This document shows positions 8,901 through 17,791 of a DNA stretch of 64,000 nucleotides, one piece after another. The notes under the pieces are model-generated. The model saw only the letters and a program-made list of their open reading frames with translations. It was not told where the DNA came from and made no database searches. The translations under genes were made by a program, and so were the position numbers. The stretch lies in assembly GCA_018604165.1 (NCBI GenBank), contig CP075895.1, forward strand, positions 3,219,001 to 3,283,000, in the 5' to 3' direction. The DNA is from Chitinophagaceae bacterium LGM1. Its GTDB lineage: Bacteria > Bacteroidota > Bacteroidia > Chitinophagales > Chitinophagaceae. Every line of letters starts with the position of its first letter. The first letter of the stretch is position 1.

Positions 8901-10403
8901 ATGTTTAGCAAACATAAGGGTACATTATTCAGCGTGCGGCTGTTGATGTTGTGCAGTCAATTGGCTCTCACAGCTTTTGTTGGCTATTGGCTATTCGGGC
9001 AATATGAAAAAGAAAAAGAGCGATTAGCAATAGATGTAAGCAATACCATAACTGATATAAACCGCAATTTGTCCGACTCGTTGCTAATGTCGAAACTCAT
9101 AGCAGGTGCAGGAAAAAAGAATTATGCTGGTGGTACACGGCCTACTGTAGTGATGAAAAGTAAATTCACTACAAAAGATACGCTTACAAAGCTCGACATC
9201 AACAAACTCATCCCTGACGGAAAACATCTAAATAATAGCGTAATAGCCTATGAAATTCACACAACAGAAAACAGCAAGGGTACTGTAAATGATGTACAAC
9301 AGATGCAGATGTCTATTGATACTGACAGTATATCAATACCGGATACGGGCAAAATTATCAATGCTATTGTAGGCATATTGGCAGGAGCAAATGATGCGAT
9401 AAAAGGCAAAGGATTAGGTTTGCTAAATACCGATACCATCACACTTCGAAAAAATTTTGCGGATAAGGCAAAACAAAACAACTGGCGTTTTGAAACTATA
9501 TGGATATACGACAATATTGATAGTAAGAAAGTAAAAAAAGGAATGCTGGTATCGGGCAAGTACATGAATAGCAATGCGGGTGTAATAGTGAAAGGGTATT
9601 TCTGGGATATTGTAAAGAAGATTGCACCACAGGTGTTTTTTGGAATATTGCTGGTGTCATTGGCAGGCATATCATTTATCGTTGCTTTCAGAAGCCTGAA
9701 GAAACAAACCCAACATGCCGCTATTATGAAAGATTTTATCAGCAACATGTCGCACGAACTAAAAACACCTATTTCAACCGTGAAAGTGGCATTGGAAGCA
9801 CTCGATAATTTTAATGCCATAGAAGATAAACACACTACCAAAGAGTACCTTGCTATGGCTGGTGCAGAGATTAATCGCCTTGATATGTTGGTGAATAAAG
9901 CACTGCACAATACACTGATAGAAGACGGTGCAATCGTACTTAGGACAGAACCTGTGAATTTACAATCGCTTACGGAAGATACGGTAGGCTTGTTCCGTTT
10001 AAGAGCAGAACAACAAGGGGCAGATATTACAACTCATTTCGAGGATGGTAATTATACTATAGCAGGCGATGCAGCGCATTTGCAAGGTGTGCTTGTCAAT
10101 ATCATTGACAATAGCCTGAAGTATGCTGACAAGAAACTAAGCATTGCGGTAAACGGCAAGCGTAATGATAAAGAAATTGAAATAGCTATAACCGATAATG
10201 GACCGGGCATAGCAGCCGACTATATAGAAAAAGTATTCGATCGCTTTTTCCGTGTGCCGGTTGGTGATACGCACAATGTAAAAGGTTATGGGTTGGGGTT
10301 GCACTACGCTCGCCAAATAGTTGCAAGGCATGGTGGATATATAAGCGTACACAATAACAAACCAAGCGGCTGCACTTTTACTATAACACTACCTGTAGCA
10401 TGA
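8901..10403 (+). CDS. Sensor histidine kinase
   Basis: This 500-residue membrane kinase has a helix at about 8-30, a roughly 210-residue extracytoplasmic sensor region, and a second helix at about 240-265. The HisKA domain carries the H-box SNMSHELKTPIS (His near 286). The catalytic domain has N-box NIIDNSLKYAD, G1-box DNGPGIAADY, F-box FDRFFR and G2-box GYGLGL. No PAS or HAMP domain is evident and the sensor domain is not recognised. The stop overlaps the start of the OmpR-type regulator by 4 nt (ATGA), so the two are translated together. The phased repeats upstream suggest autoregulation. Confidence 0.93.
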   Translation: MFSKHKGTLFSVRLLMLCSQLALTAFVGYWLFGQYEKEKERLAIDVSNTITDINRNLSDSLLMSKLIAGAGKKNYAGGTRPTVVMKSKFTTKDTLTKLDINKLIPDGKHLNNSVIAYEIHTTENSKGTVNDVQQMQMSIDTDSISIPDTGKIINAIVGILAGANDAIKGKGLGLLNTDTITLRKNFADKAKQNNWRFETIWIYDNIDSKKVKKGMLVSGKYMNSNAGVIVKGYFWDIVKKIAPQVFFGILLVSLAGISFIVAFRSLKKQTQHAAIMKDFISNMSHELKTPISTVKVALEALDNFNAIEDKHTTKEYLAMAGAEINRLDMLVNKALHNTLIEDGAIVLRTEPVNLQSLTEDTVGLFRLRAEQQGADITTHFEDGNYTIAGDAAHLQGVLVNIIDNSLKYADKKLSIAVNGKRNDKEIEIAITDNGPGIAADYIEKVFDRFFRVPVGDTHNVKGYGLGLHYARQIVARHGGYISVHNNKPSGCTFTITLPVA

Positions 10404-11095
10404 AGAAAAAGATATTATTTGTAGATGATGAACCCTTTCTGTCAAGAATTGTAAAGGAAACACTGGAGTTGAAAGGCTACGATGTGCTGTATAAAAAAGA
10501 CGGCACACGCATTCTGGATGCTGTTGCTTCTTTCGAGCCGGATATATGCCTGCTCGATGTTATGCTGCCGCACATAGATGGTTATACATTGGGCAGCACC
10601 ATCCGAAATATATACCCCACATTGCCTGTTATTTTTCTTACAGCCAAAACACAAACAGACGATGTGGTAAAAGGCTTTTCATCTGGCGGTACTGATTATG
10701 TCAAAAAGCCATTCAGCATGGAAGAGTTGATGGTACGCATCGAAAACCAAATACGGTTGGTTGCTAAAGGTGATGAAACAACTAAGGCTTTGGCAGATAA
10801 AGTGATGTTAGGTAATGCAGTTTTTATTCCTTCCCGTTTTGAATTACACATTGCCAATGAGGTTATAAAACTATCTCATCGCGAAGCGCAAATACTCACA
10901 GTATTATGTAACAACCCCAACACCGTTGTTGATAGAAAAAAACTATTAACACAAATATGGGGCGATGATTCTTTTTTCAACTCCCGCAATCTGGATGTAT
11001 ATATCCGAAAACTAAGGGAGTACTTTGCAACCGAACCTGCGGTGAGCATTGTAACACTAAAAGGTATCGGCTATCATTTTTCTGTGCCCCAATAG
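10400..11095 (+). CDS. OmpR-family response regulator
   Basis: This 231-residue regulator has a receiver domain (1-120) with the acidic pair FVDDE, phospho-acceptor Asp in CLLDVMLP (about residue 53), Thr in FLTAKT and Lys in YVKKPF. A winged-helix DNA-binding domain follows (about 135-230, with RNLDVYIRKLREYF and GIGYHF). It overlaps the upstream kinase gene by 4 nt and is its likely partner. By family it should bind tandem direct repeats, and such repeats are found at 8823-8860 upstream of its own operon. Confidence 0.95.
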   Translation: MKKKILFVDDEPFLSRIVKETLELKGYDVLYKKDGTRILDAVASFEPDICLLDVMLPHIDGYTLGSTIRNIYPTLPVIFLTAKTQTDDVVKGFSSGGTDYVKKPFSMEELMVRIENQIRLVAKGDETTKALADKVMLGNAVFIPSRFELHIANEVIKLSHREAQILTVLCNNPNTVVDRKKLLTQIWGDDSFFNSRNLDVYIRKLREYFATEPAVSIVTLKGIGYHFSVPQ

Positions 11096-11379
11096 GAATT
11101 TTCTTACATAGATATATAACACACGGTGCAAGATGTTCTGAAAGGCATCTTGAACTATTAAAATAGAAAGCGGTTCTCAGAACGGTATTTGAAATACGAA
11201 TGTTGATGATTTTTATACTGCTTATTTTCTATTCAGCAGCTGGATTATGAATGCCGTTCAGAGAACAGAATTTATCTTTAGTTCCAAATGCCCTGCGGAA
11301 CATTTGGAACAGCTAATAGAAGAGAGTAACGCAAACCCTATGCGAACCGTCAGGAAGTAATTCCTGACGACACAAGAAA
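11096..11379. repeat. Intergenic region with several hairpins
   Basis: This 284-base gap between convergent genes has no open gene but several inverted repeats. They are CAAGATG/CATCTTG (11129-11152), GTTCT-c-AGAAC (11173-11183), GTATTT-g-AAATAC (11185-11197), GTTCCAAATG/CATTTGGAAC (11281-11310) and CGTCAGGAA-gtaa-TTCCTGACG (11348-11369). A GGTTCTCAGAACGG segment near 11172 is roughly inverted as CCGTTCAGAGAAC near 11254. None is followed by a strong T-run. Confidence 0.65.
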
Positions 11380-11934
11380 CTATTTACTTTCTAAATGTTT
11401 CATGATAGCTATTATTCCCTTAAATGTTCCGGTATAATAGTCAGCTTTTCTGAAATATGGAGTAAAATGATTTTCTATTATTTGCTTTGTTTTTTCATCA
11501 CTCATTAAAGGTTCTATTCCAAGACCTGTTGATATTCTGATTCTTCTGTAACCTGATGAAATACCAATTAGTATGCCGTTGTTTTTATCTTTTTCACCTA
11601 CACCCCATGTATTGGCTATATGAAGTACATAAGCATCAAAACTATCTGAACTCGAATATGTACTATCTAATGTAACAACTGCTATCTGAATGGACGTTAT
11701 TCGTCTGAATTTTTCAATAGTATCATTTAGCATATTTTCTTCTACATCACTATACAGATTATCAAAATCATTAACCCAATTTACTGGTTGCGGAAGGTTC
11801 TTCCAAGAGGATACTTTGGATAAATGAAGTGTATCTGCTTTGGCTTGATTATTGTCAATGTGCTGGGCATCAACACAAGCAGAAGCTAACATGACGAATA
11901 AGCAAACTGACAAAAAGAATAGTTTATTTTTCAT
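11380..11934 (-). CDS. TPM-domain protein (YgcG/Psb32-like)
   Basis: This 184-residue exported protein has a signal sequence ending around SACVDAQ, followed by a TPM domain. Visible family marks are WVNDFDNLYSDVEENML, the IQIAVVTLDS strand, and NNGILIGISSGYRRIRISTG leading into GLEPLMSD-like text. TPM domains occur in envelope-anchored proteins thought to aid membrane-protein or photosystem assembly, some with phosphatase activity in vitro. There is no C-terminal membrane helix, so it is likely periplasmic or lipid-anchored (the lipobox is imperfect). Base composition is more AT-rich than that of the neighbouring FAH gene. Confidence 0.8.
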   Translation of the reverse strand: MKNKLFFLSVCLFVMLASACVDAQHIDNNQAKADTLHLSKVSSWKNLPQPVNWVNDFDNLYSDVEENMLNDTIEKFRRITSIQIAVVTLDSTYSSSDSFDAYVLHIANTWGVGEKDKNNGILIGISSGYRRIRISTGLGIEPLMSDEKTKQIIENHFTPYFRKADYYTGTFKGIIAIMKHLESK

Positions 11935-11950
11935 ACCTCTGCAAATAGTC

Positions 11951-12955
11951 CTATATCTTCTTCAGTCCCAATATACTCCAGTCTGTTTTTTCGGCTACTA
12001 TGGTGTTGCTGAGTTTGCCGAGGCCGTCAATTTCCATTTCTACTACATCGCCGGGTTGCAGCCATTGTACTTTGTAGTTGGGGTCGTGTAGCAATCCTGT
12101 GCCATTCAGTTCTAAAAAGCAGCCCGTACCTACCGTGCCGCTGCCTATCACATCACCGGGCAGTACATCTGCACCATATGCGCAACGCTCTATGATTTCG
12201 GCAAAGGTCCAGTCCATATCGCCCATATTACCCTCACTCACCTGTACGCCATTTACCCAACACTTCATACCCAGGTTGTAGTTATTACCTGTATGGTTGG
12301 GCTTTGCAGGTATTTTGTATGCTTCCAGTTCATCGGGCGTAACAAGAACTGGACCTATTACAGTTGAAAAATCTTTGCCTTTAGCGGGGCCGAGGTTCAG
12401 CAGCATTTCTTCCATCTGCAAGGTGCGCGCGCTCATGTCGTTCATTATCATGTAGCCCGCTATGTATTTATCTGCTTCCGATGCTTTGATGTTGCGGCCT
12501 TTTTTGCATAGTACTACAGATGCTTCGAGTTCAAAGTCGAGCTTCTGAAAATGGTCGGGCATGCAAATAATATCGCCGGGGCCTTGTATGGCATTGTGGT
12601 TGGTGAAATAGAAGATGGGATACTGGTCGAACTCAGCAATCATATCCACCTTGCGGTTGCGGCGCGCGGCTGCTACGTGCTGACGAAACGCATATCCATC
12701 GCGACAAGATGTGGGGTTTGGTACAGGTGCCATCACAACGGCACTGCTGTAAGTAGTACCCTCAAGGCTCAGCTTTCCGCTTTTTATATCGTCTTCCGTT
12801 TTGCGTGCTACGTCCACCAATGCTTCCCAGTTATTGAGCATGGGCATGATGGTAGCAGGCAGCGAGGTGTTGGCTGCATTGGTATCGTACAGCTTTTCGT
12901 TTACCAAAAAAGCTAATTGTTCTACACCGTTTTTTGAATAGGTAACCAGTTTCAT
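11951..12955 (-). CDS. Fumarylacetoacetate hydrolase (FAH) family protein
   Basis: This 334-residue cytoplasmic enzyme has the FAH fold. It shows the metal ligands in LDFELEASVVL (about residues 138-148) and NDMSAR (about 174), and the GSGTVGTGCFLELNGTG motif near 268-284. The family splits C-C bonds in acylpyruvates or fumarylacetoacetate. The length and N-terminal extension suit fumarylacetoacetases or related hydrolases of Bacteroidota, but no tyrosine-catabolism gene is adjacent, so the substrate is open. A TAnnTTTG promoter lies 22 nt upstream, back to back with that of the acyltransferase gene. Confidence 0.85.
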   Translation of the reverse strand: MKLVTYSKNGVEQLAFLVNEKLYDTNAANTSLPATIMPMLNNWEALVDVARKTEDDIKSGKLSLEGTTYSSAVVMAPVPNPTSCRDGYAFRQHVAAARRNRKVDMIAEFDQYPIFYFTNHNAIQGPGDIICMPDHFQKLDFELEASVVLCKKGRNIKASEADKYIAGYMIMNDMSARTLQMEEMLLNLGPAKGKDFSTVIGPVLVTPDELEAYKIPAKPNHTGNNYNLGMKCWVNGVQVSEGNMGDMDWTFAEIIERCAYGADVLPGDVIGSGTVGTGCFLELNGTGLLHDPNYKVQWLQPGDVVEMEIDGLGKLSNTIVAEKTDWSILGLKKI

Positions 12956-12977
12956 CTTATCTGTAAGTTTGAGGCAG

Positions 12978-12985
12978 CAAAATTA
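12978..12985 (-). promoter_or_regulatory. Candidate -7 element for the FAH gene
   Basis: TAATTTTG on the minus strand is followed by CTGCC, 22 nt before the ATG at 12955. It is divergent from the acyltransferase promoter at 13028. Confidence 0.5.
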
Positions 12986-13027
12986 AGGCTAATATATGGT
13001 ATTAGAAATGCTAAACCCGATAATGCG

Positions 13028-13035
13028 TAACTTTG
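13028..13035 (+). promoter_or_regulatory. Candidate -7 element for the acyltransferase gene, leaderless arrangement
   Basis: TAACTTTG is followed by CAGCCC and then the ATG at 13042, only 6 nt after the element. Transcription would start at or next to the start codon. Confidence 0.5.
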
Positions 13036-13041
13036 CAGCCC

Positions 13042-13902
13042 ATGTATTATCTGTTGCTGATACTGTTTTATCCCATAGCAGCACTGCCTTTGCGGGTGTT
13101 GTATGTATTGAGTGATGTGTTGTGTTTTTTCATATACAGGGTTTTCGGTTATCGGGTAGCTGTTGTGAAAGATAATCTTCGGCATGCTTTTCCTGACAAA
13201 GACGAAGCAGCGATTGATGCCATTGCCAAGGCATTTTACAAAAACTTTTGCGACCAGTGGATAGAGATGCTGAAACTGCTGAGCGTATCGGACAAAGAAC
13301 TGACACGCCGCTTTACGGGCAATTGGGAAATACTTGAACAACTACGGCAGGAAAACAGAAACGCCTATGTATTGATGGGGCACACGTTCAACTGGGAGTG
13401 GGCGAACGTGGTGAGCCAACTGAACATACGCCAGCAAATGGCGGGTGTGTATCTGCCACTTGAAAACAAAGCATTTGACAGGTTTGTACTGAAACTGCGC
13501 AACCGTGCAGGTGGTATGATGATTTCGATGAAAGCCCGCAAAGAGGCTTTTGCCAAATTGCAAAGCAAGCTCCACGTACTCGGGCTGATAGCCGACCAAA
13601 ACCCATCGAACCTGAACAATGTGCTATGGGTAAACTTCATGCACCGGGAAGCACCATTTTTTATAGGACTTGCCTACATGGCTCAAAAAAATAAAGCGGC
13701 TGTAGTGCTTAGCAAAATCATCAAAACAAAACGCGGGCATTATAAGCTGATAATGGAACGCCTGTGCGATGATGCATCTGCCATGCAGGCAGAAGATATA
13801 GTGTGTGCCTATGTCGCCCATCTTGAACAACAGATACAAGAACAGCCTACCAACTATATGTGGACACACCGCCGATGGAAGCACACCAAGCCTACGGCGT
13901 AA
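13042..13902 (+). CDS. LpxL/HtrB-family lipid A acyltransferase
   Basis: This 286-residue protein starts at the ATG at 13042. A TTG nine bases earlier lies inside the promoter element and is rejected. A membrane-anchoring hydrophobic N-terminus is followed by the acyltransferase core with the H-x4-E motif in LMGHTFNWEW (about 110-119), and by GLIADQNPSN and FFIGLAYMA-type family blocks. The family adds secondary acyl chains to lipid A at the inner membrane. The 3' end overlaps the convergent lipid kinase gene by 11 nt. Family assignment is firm and acyl-chain specificity is unknown. Confidence 0.88.
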   Translation: MYYLLLILFYPIAALPLRVLYVLSDVLCFFIYRVFGYRVAVVKDNLRHAFPDKDEAAIDAIAKAFYKNFCDQWIEMLKLLSVSDKELTRRFTGNWEILEQLRQENRNAYVLMGHTFNWEWANVVSQLNIRQQMAGVYLPLENKAFDRFVLKLRNRAGGMMISMKARKEAFAKLQSKLHVLGLIADQNPSNLNNVLWVNFMHREAPFFIGLAYMAQKNKAAVVLSKIIKTKRGHYKLIMERLCDDASAMQAEDIVCAYVAHLEQQIQEQPTNYMWTHRRWKHTKPTA

Positions 13903-14770
13903 TGACTTTCTGTAAGCCTTTTTGTATGGTAAATGTGATGCTGTTTTCGCAAGCGTGGGCATCGCCGTCTGTTTGCATCAGGCGTAGTTCGGGGTGCGAT
14001 ATCACTACTTCTTTTGCCCTGTAATGCTGTACGTAAGGGCTTTTTGTAATAGTACCCGTCATAGCGCGAACGGTAATGATGCCGCCCAGTATGCGGGGAA
14101 AGTCTTTAACAATGACAACATCAAACAAACCATCCGTCCAGTTGGCATCGGGGGCTATCTGAAAATTGTAACCAAACTGCCTGCCATTGGCAACGGTGAT
14201 GATGAACGCTTTGGTGTTTACTTCTTTACCGTCAATGGTGATGTTCCACTTCCATGCTTTGTAGAGCCACATGTATTTTGTAACCAACCAGCTATACATG
14301 GCAAAACCACGGCGCACACTTTTAGCAAACTTGCGCGATATGAGTGCATCGAACGCGACACCCGCATTGCTGATGAAAGGCTGTCCGTTGGCATAGCCAA
14401 TATCCATGTGGGTAATGTTGCCTTTATTAATGACTTTGATGGCCTGCTCTTCTTTCAGCGGAATGCCCATAGTACGTGCCATACCGTTGCCACTACCTTT
14501 GGGTATGATGGCTAATGCAGTATCTGTGCCCAACAGTCCGTTTACTACATCGTTTACTGAGCCATCTCCACCCACCGCTACAACGGCAAACGCACCATTA
14601 CTTGCAGCTTGCTTTGCCAGTTCTATACCATGTTTGGCATATTCGGTATGCAGTATCTCGTAGGTGAATTGGTTGAAGTCGAGTGTGGTATCTATGGCGT
14701 GCTGTATGGCTTTCTGCCTGTCAACACCCGATTTGGGGTTGATGATAAATACAAGGTGTTTCTTGCTCAT
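13892..14770 (-). CDS. Diacylglycerol/lipid kinase family protein (YegS-like)
   Basis: This 292-residue kinase has FIINPKSGVDRQKA at the N-terminus, the nucleotide-binding motif VAVGGDGSVNDVVNG (about 62-76) and IIPKGSGNGMARTM (about 86-99), followed by the beta-sandwich domain of the DgkB/YegS/sphingosine-kinase superfamily. It probably phosphorylates a membrane lipid such as diacylglycerol. Its start overlaps the nadC stop by 4 nt (ATGA), so the two genes form a translationally coupled pair. Its 3' end overlaps the convergent acyltransferase gene by 11 nt. Confidence 0.9.
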   Translation of the reverse strand: MSKKHLVFIINPKSGVDRQKAIQHAIDTTLDFNQFTYEILHTEYAKHGIELAKQAASNGAFAVVAVGGDGSVNDVVNGLLGTDTALAIIPKGSGNGMARTMGIPLKEEQAIKVINKGNITHMDIGYANGQPFISNAGVAFDALISRKFAKSVRRGFAMYSWLVTKYMWLYKAWKWNITIDGKEVNTKAFIITVANGRQFGYNFQIAPDANWTDGLFDVVIVKDFPRILGGIITVRAMTGTITKSPYVQHYRAKEVVISHPELRLMQTDGDAHACENSITFTIQKGLQKVITP

Positions 14771-15606
14771 GAAAGTTGTGCTTTAAGGCTCAGGTCCATA
14801 CTGGTGGCGTGGTGTATGATAGCACCCACCGATATATAATCAACGCCTGTTGCCGCGTAGGCTTCTATGTTTTCTATTGTAATGCCGCCCGATGCTTCTG
14901 TTTCGTATTTTCCGTCTATCAGCTTTATGGCTTCTGCTAATTGTTCGGGTGTGTAGTTGTCGAGCATGATGCGGTGAATATCGCCAACAGCCAACACACG
15001 CTTTACATCTTCAAGGTTGCGGGTTTCTACTTCTATTTTCAAATCCAGTTTGTTGGCTTGCAGGTATGCATTTGTTTTGGCGATTGCCTTTTCGATGCCA
15101 CCACAAAAATCTATATGGTTGTCTTTCAGCATCACCATATCGTACAAGCCCATGCGGTGGTTTTCGCCACCACCTATTTTCACCGCCAGTTTTTCGAATG
15201 TGCGAAACAGGGGGGTTGTTTTACGAGTATCGAGTATGCGTGTGTTATAGTTTTTCAGCTTTTGTACATATTGGTGTGTAAGCGTAGCAATACCACTCAT
15301 GCGCTGCATACAGTTGAGCGACAGGCGTTCTGCCTGTAGTATAGTATGTACTTTGGCAGATACTTCAAAAGCCACTTCGCCATACTTCACCGCATCGCCA
15401 TCTTGTTTGTATATAGTAAAAGCCGCTTCGGGTTCAAGGAAGTGAAAAATATCCTGTGCCAGTTGCACACCAGCCAGTATGCCATCTTCTTTCACTTTCA
15501 GCACTGCTTTGCCCATTGCATCGGTGGCAATAGACGAAAGGGTTGAATGGTCGCCCGTACCAATATCTTCCTGCAAAGCGGCTGCTATAAATTCGCGCGT
15601 AGTCAA
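14767..15606 (-). CDS. nadC: Nicotinate-nucleotide diphosphorylase (carboxylating), NadC
   Basis: This 279-residue enzyme converts quinolinate and PRPP to nicotinate mononucleotide in de novo NAD synthesis. Motifs include ALQEDIGTGDHST near the N-terminus, NCMQRMSGIATLT (about 97-109), LDTRKTTPLFRTFEK (about 125-139) with the basic active-site residues, GGGENHRMGLYD, and ETRNLEDV. The start codon is TTG at 15606, with no ATG upstream in frame before a stop. nadA and nadB are not in this window. It overlaps the lipid kinase gene downstream by 4 nt and has a TAGCTTTG promoter 20 nt upstream. Confidence 0.95.
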   Translation of the reverse strand: MTTREFIAAALQEDIGTGDHSTLSSIATDAMGKAVLKVKEDGILAGVQLAQDIFHFLEPEAAFTIYKQDGDAVKYGEVAFEVSAKVHTILQAERLSLNCMQRMSGIATLTHQYVQKLKNYNTRILDTRKTTPLFRTFEKLAVKIGGGENHRMGLYDMVMLKDNHIDFCGGIEKAIAKTNAYLQANKLDLKIEVETRNLEDVKRVLAVGDIHRIMLDNYTPEQLAEAIKLIDGKYETEASGGITIENIEAYAATGVDYISVGAIIHHATSMDLSLKAQLS

Positions 15607-15626
15607 ATGCCTTGTAATTTAGGCTG

Positions 15627-15634
15627 CAAAGCTA
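15627..15634 (-). promoter_or_regulatory. Candidate -7 element for nadC
   Basis: TAGCTTTG on the minus strand is followed by CAGCC, 20 nt before the TTG start of nadC. Confidence 0.5.
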
Positions 15635-15671
15635 CTAAATACCTGATAGACCCTGCTATGGTAACCATTTA

Positions 15672-16892
15672 TTAATCTACCCAAAGCAGGCTGCCATCGC
15701 CATAGCTGAGGAAACGGTAATCGTTATTGAGTGCGTGATTGTATATGCTACGCCAGTTGTTGTTTGTAATAGCTGCAACTAATAGCAGCAAGGTAGATTG
15801 TGGTTGATGAAAATTGGTAACCAAGCCTTTTATTATTCTGCATCGGTAACCCGGTGCTATCAATATCTGTGTACGGGTAATGAGGCGTTGCAGGTTGTGC
15901 GTGGCAAGATAGTTAGCAATAGCTTGCAATGCTTCTTGTGGTGTAGCGGATGTTTGCATTTCATACGGCTGCCATTGGGTGATGGCTACTTCCGCATCAA
16001 TAGATTGGCCATCTAATAATTTTACACCAATCCAGTAGAGGCTTTCGAGGGTGCGCATAGAGGTAGTGCCTACGGCTATGATACTGCCAATATTTTGTAT
16101 GAGCGATTGTATTGTAGCCGCATCCACCTCTATCCATTCGGTGTGCATATCATGCTCCGCCATTGTTTCGCTCTTCACGGGCTTGAAAGTACCCGCGCCA
16201 ACATGGAGCGTTACGAAAGAAGTATCTATCTGTTTTTGTTTGAAGCTGCTGAATACCGCATTGGTAAAATGCAAGCCTGCCGTGGGTGCAGCCACACTGC
16301 CCTCTTCTTTTGCATATATGGTCTGGTAGCGTAGTTCGTCGCTTTGTTCAGACTCTCGATGCAGATAAGGTGGTATGGGTACTTTACCTATATAGTGCAG
16401 CACTTCTGCAAACGTAATGTCTGCATCCCAAGTAAATTCTATAGTAAAGGCACTTTGTTGTTTTTCAATGACAGTGGCGGATAGTGTGAATGCAGGGTGT
16501 TCATGCGCTACAGTCAACACCATACCATGCTTCCATTTGCTGGCACCGCCTACCATACATTGCCACCATACTTTGTTTTTTTGCAGCAGGGCAGTTTGTA
16601 TTTCGGGGTATTGGCTGTGTGGTTCAAGGCAAAACACCTCTATCATGCCGCCTGTATCTTTGGTAAAAAGCAGCCTTGCATTCACCACTTTTGTTTGGTT
16701 GAAAACAAGTAGTGAGTTGGCAGGTATATAATCGGCAATGTGTTTGTACGTGCTTTCTGTTATCTGCCCATTTTGGTATATCAACAGCTTGCTCGCATCT
16801 CGCTCTGCAAGCGGGTAGCGGGCAATGCGTTCATCGGGCAGATGATAGGTGTAATCTTCAATCTTTAGTGTAGCAGGGTGCTGTGCGTCCAT
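15672..16892 (-). CDS. queA: tRNA preQ1(34) S-adenosylmethionine ribosyltransferase-isomerase QueA
   Basis: This 406-residue enzyme transfers and isomerises the ribosyl group of S-adenosylmethionine onto preQ1 in tRNA, making epoxyqueuosine. It shows YHLPDERIARYPLAERDASK near the N-terminus, VFNQTKVVNARL (about 72-83), the RYQTIYAKEEGSVAAPTAGL block (about 206-225) and HVGAGTFKPV. ATG at 16892 is preferred over a TTG nine bases upstream. The C-terminal region (about 330-406, with NFHQPQSTLLLLVAA) is complete. Other queuosine genes are not adjacent. Confidence 0.95.
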   Translation of the reverse strand: MDAQHPATLKIEDYTYHLPDERIARYPLAERDASKLLIYQNGQITESTYKHIADYIPANSLLVFNQTKVVNARLLFTKDTGGMIEVFCLEPHSQYPEIQTALLQKNKVWWQCMVGGASKWKHGMVLTVAHEHPAFTLSATVIEKQQSAFTIEFTWDADITFAEVLHYIGKVPIPPYLHRESEQSDELRYQTIYAKEEGSVAAPTAGLHFTNAVFSSFKQKQIDTSFVTLHVGAGTFKPVKSETMAEHDMHTEWIEVDAATIQSLIQNIGSIIAVGTTSMRTLESLYWIGVKLLDGQSIDAEVAITQWQPYEMQTSATPQEALQAIANYLATHNLQRLITRTQILIAPGYRCRIIKGLVTNFHQPQSTLLLLVAAITNNNWRSIYNHALNNDYRFLSYGDGSLLWVD

Positions 16893-16909
16893 GTACTGCA
16901 AATAAGCAG

Positions 16910-16917
16910 CAAAGCTA
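16910..16917 (-). promoter_or_regulatory. Candidate -7 element for queA
   Basis: TAGCTTTG on the minus strand is followed by CTGC, 17 nt before the ATG at 16892. Confidence 0.5.
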
Positions 16918-16931
16918 CAAGCAACAGTGCT

Positions 16932-17783
16932 TTATTGCAAAAATTCTCTGATGGACTTCACGATTTGTTTAGCACCATCGCCATAGAGCATGGTGTGGTG
17001 GTTGCCGTCAACCGCTTTGTACGTGCCATGTGGCATCATTTCTACCGTTTCTATGGCTTTACATTCCGGAAGCAGCGGCTCGCCGAGTGTGTATTCATCC
17101 ATGCCATTCAGCAGCAATGCGGGTTGCTTCACTTCGCGTACATGGCAATCCCATTCAGTAGCACCAACGTTTACCGCCACCTGCAAAATATTCGCCAACA
17201 CGGGGCGGGGTGTTACACCACCTTCATCGGTAGGTTTCACATCGGCACGATAATAACGCTCCATAGCTGGCTCCCAGAATGTATTGTAAGGTGCTGCCTG
17301 AATCTCTTTCAAATACGCATCCCACGAAGCAAATTGTTTATCGAGCCTGCCTAATGTGGGTTGCAGCATTTCCAGCGAATTGGGGTTCATCTCTGCTGCC
17401 GCATCCAATATCACTACTTTATTAAACCTGTCGGGGAAATTAGCCGCTAAGTAAAAACTCATCAGCCCGCCAAAAGAATGGCCTGCAATATTTATTTTAT
17501 CAATGTCCAAATGGTCGAGCAGATTGATGATGTCTTCTGCATGGTCGGGGATGCTGTATGCAAACGCGGGATAACCACTGAGTCCACGCCCTCGCTGGTC
17601 TGGGCTGATGATGGTAAAATCATTTGTCAATCCGCTGGCTACTAATCCATCAAAAGCATGTGCATTGGCAGTGAGGCCGTGCAGCATCAGCAGTGGTTGC
17701 TTGCCTGTATTATAGGTGATATAATGCAGTTGCGTATTGTTACTATCTATAGTAGCACTTTCGTGTGCGGGGAAATCATTCAT
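16932..17783 (-). CDS. Alpha/beta hydrolase
   Basis: This 283-residue soluble hydrolase has the oxyanion-hole motif MLHGLTANAHAFDG (about 33-46), nucleophile elbow GHSFGG (Ser near 105), Asp candidates in the DEY/D region near 222, and a C-terminal GNHHTMLYG with the catalytic His (about 262). There is no signal peptide. It resembles general esterase, lactonase or C-C hydrolases. It lies 8 nt downstream of the 3-hydroxybutyrate dehydrogenase gene on the same strand, so they may be co-transcribed and act on related short-chain acyl compounds, which is inference only. Confidence 0.85.
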   Translation of the reverse strand: MNDFPAHESATIDSNNTQLHYITYNTGKQPLLMLHGLTANAHAFDGLVASGLTNDFTIISPDQRGRGLSGYPAFAYSIPDHAEDIINLLDHLDIDKINIAGHSFGGLMSFYLAANFPDRFNKVVILDAAAEMNPNSLEMLQPTLGRLDKQFASWDAYLKEIQAAPYNTFWEPAMERYYRADVKPTDEGGVTPRPVLANILQVAVNVGATEWDCHVREVKQPALLLNGMDEYTLGEPLLPECKAIETVEMMPHGTYKAVDGNHHTMLYGDGAKQIVKSIREFLQ

Positions 17784-17791
17784 GATTGTTT

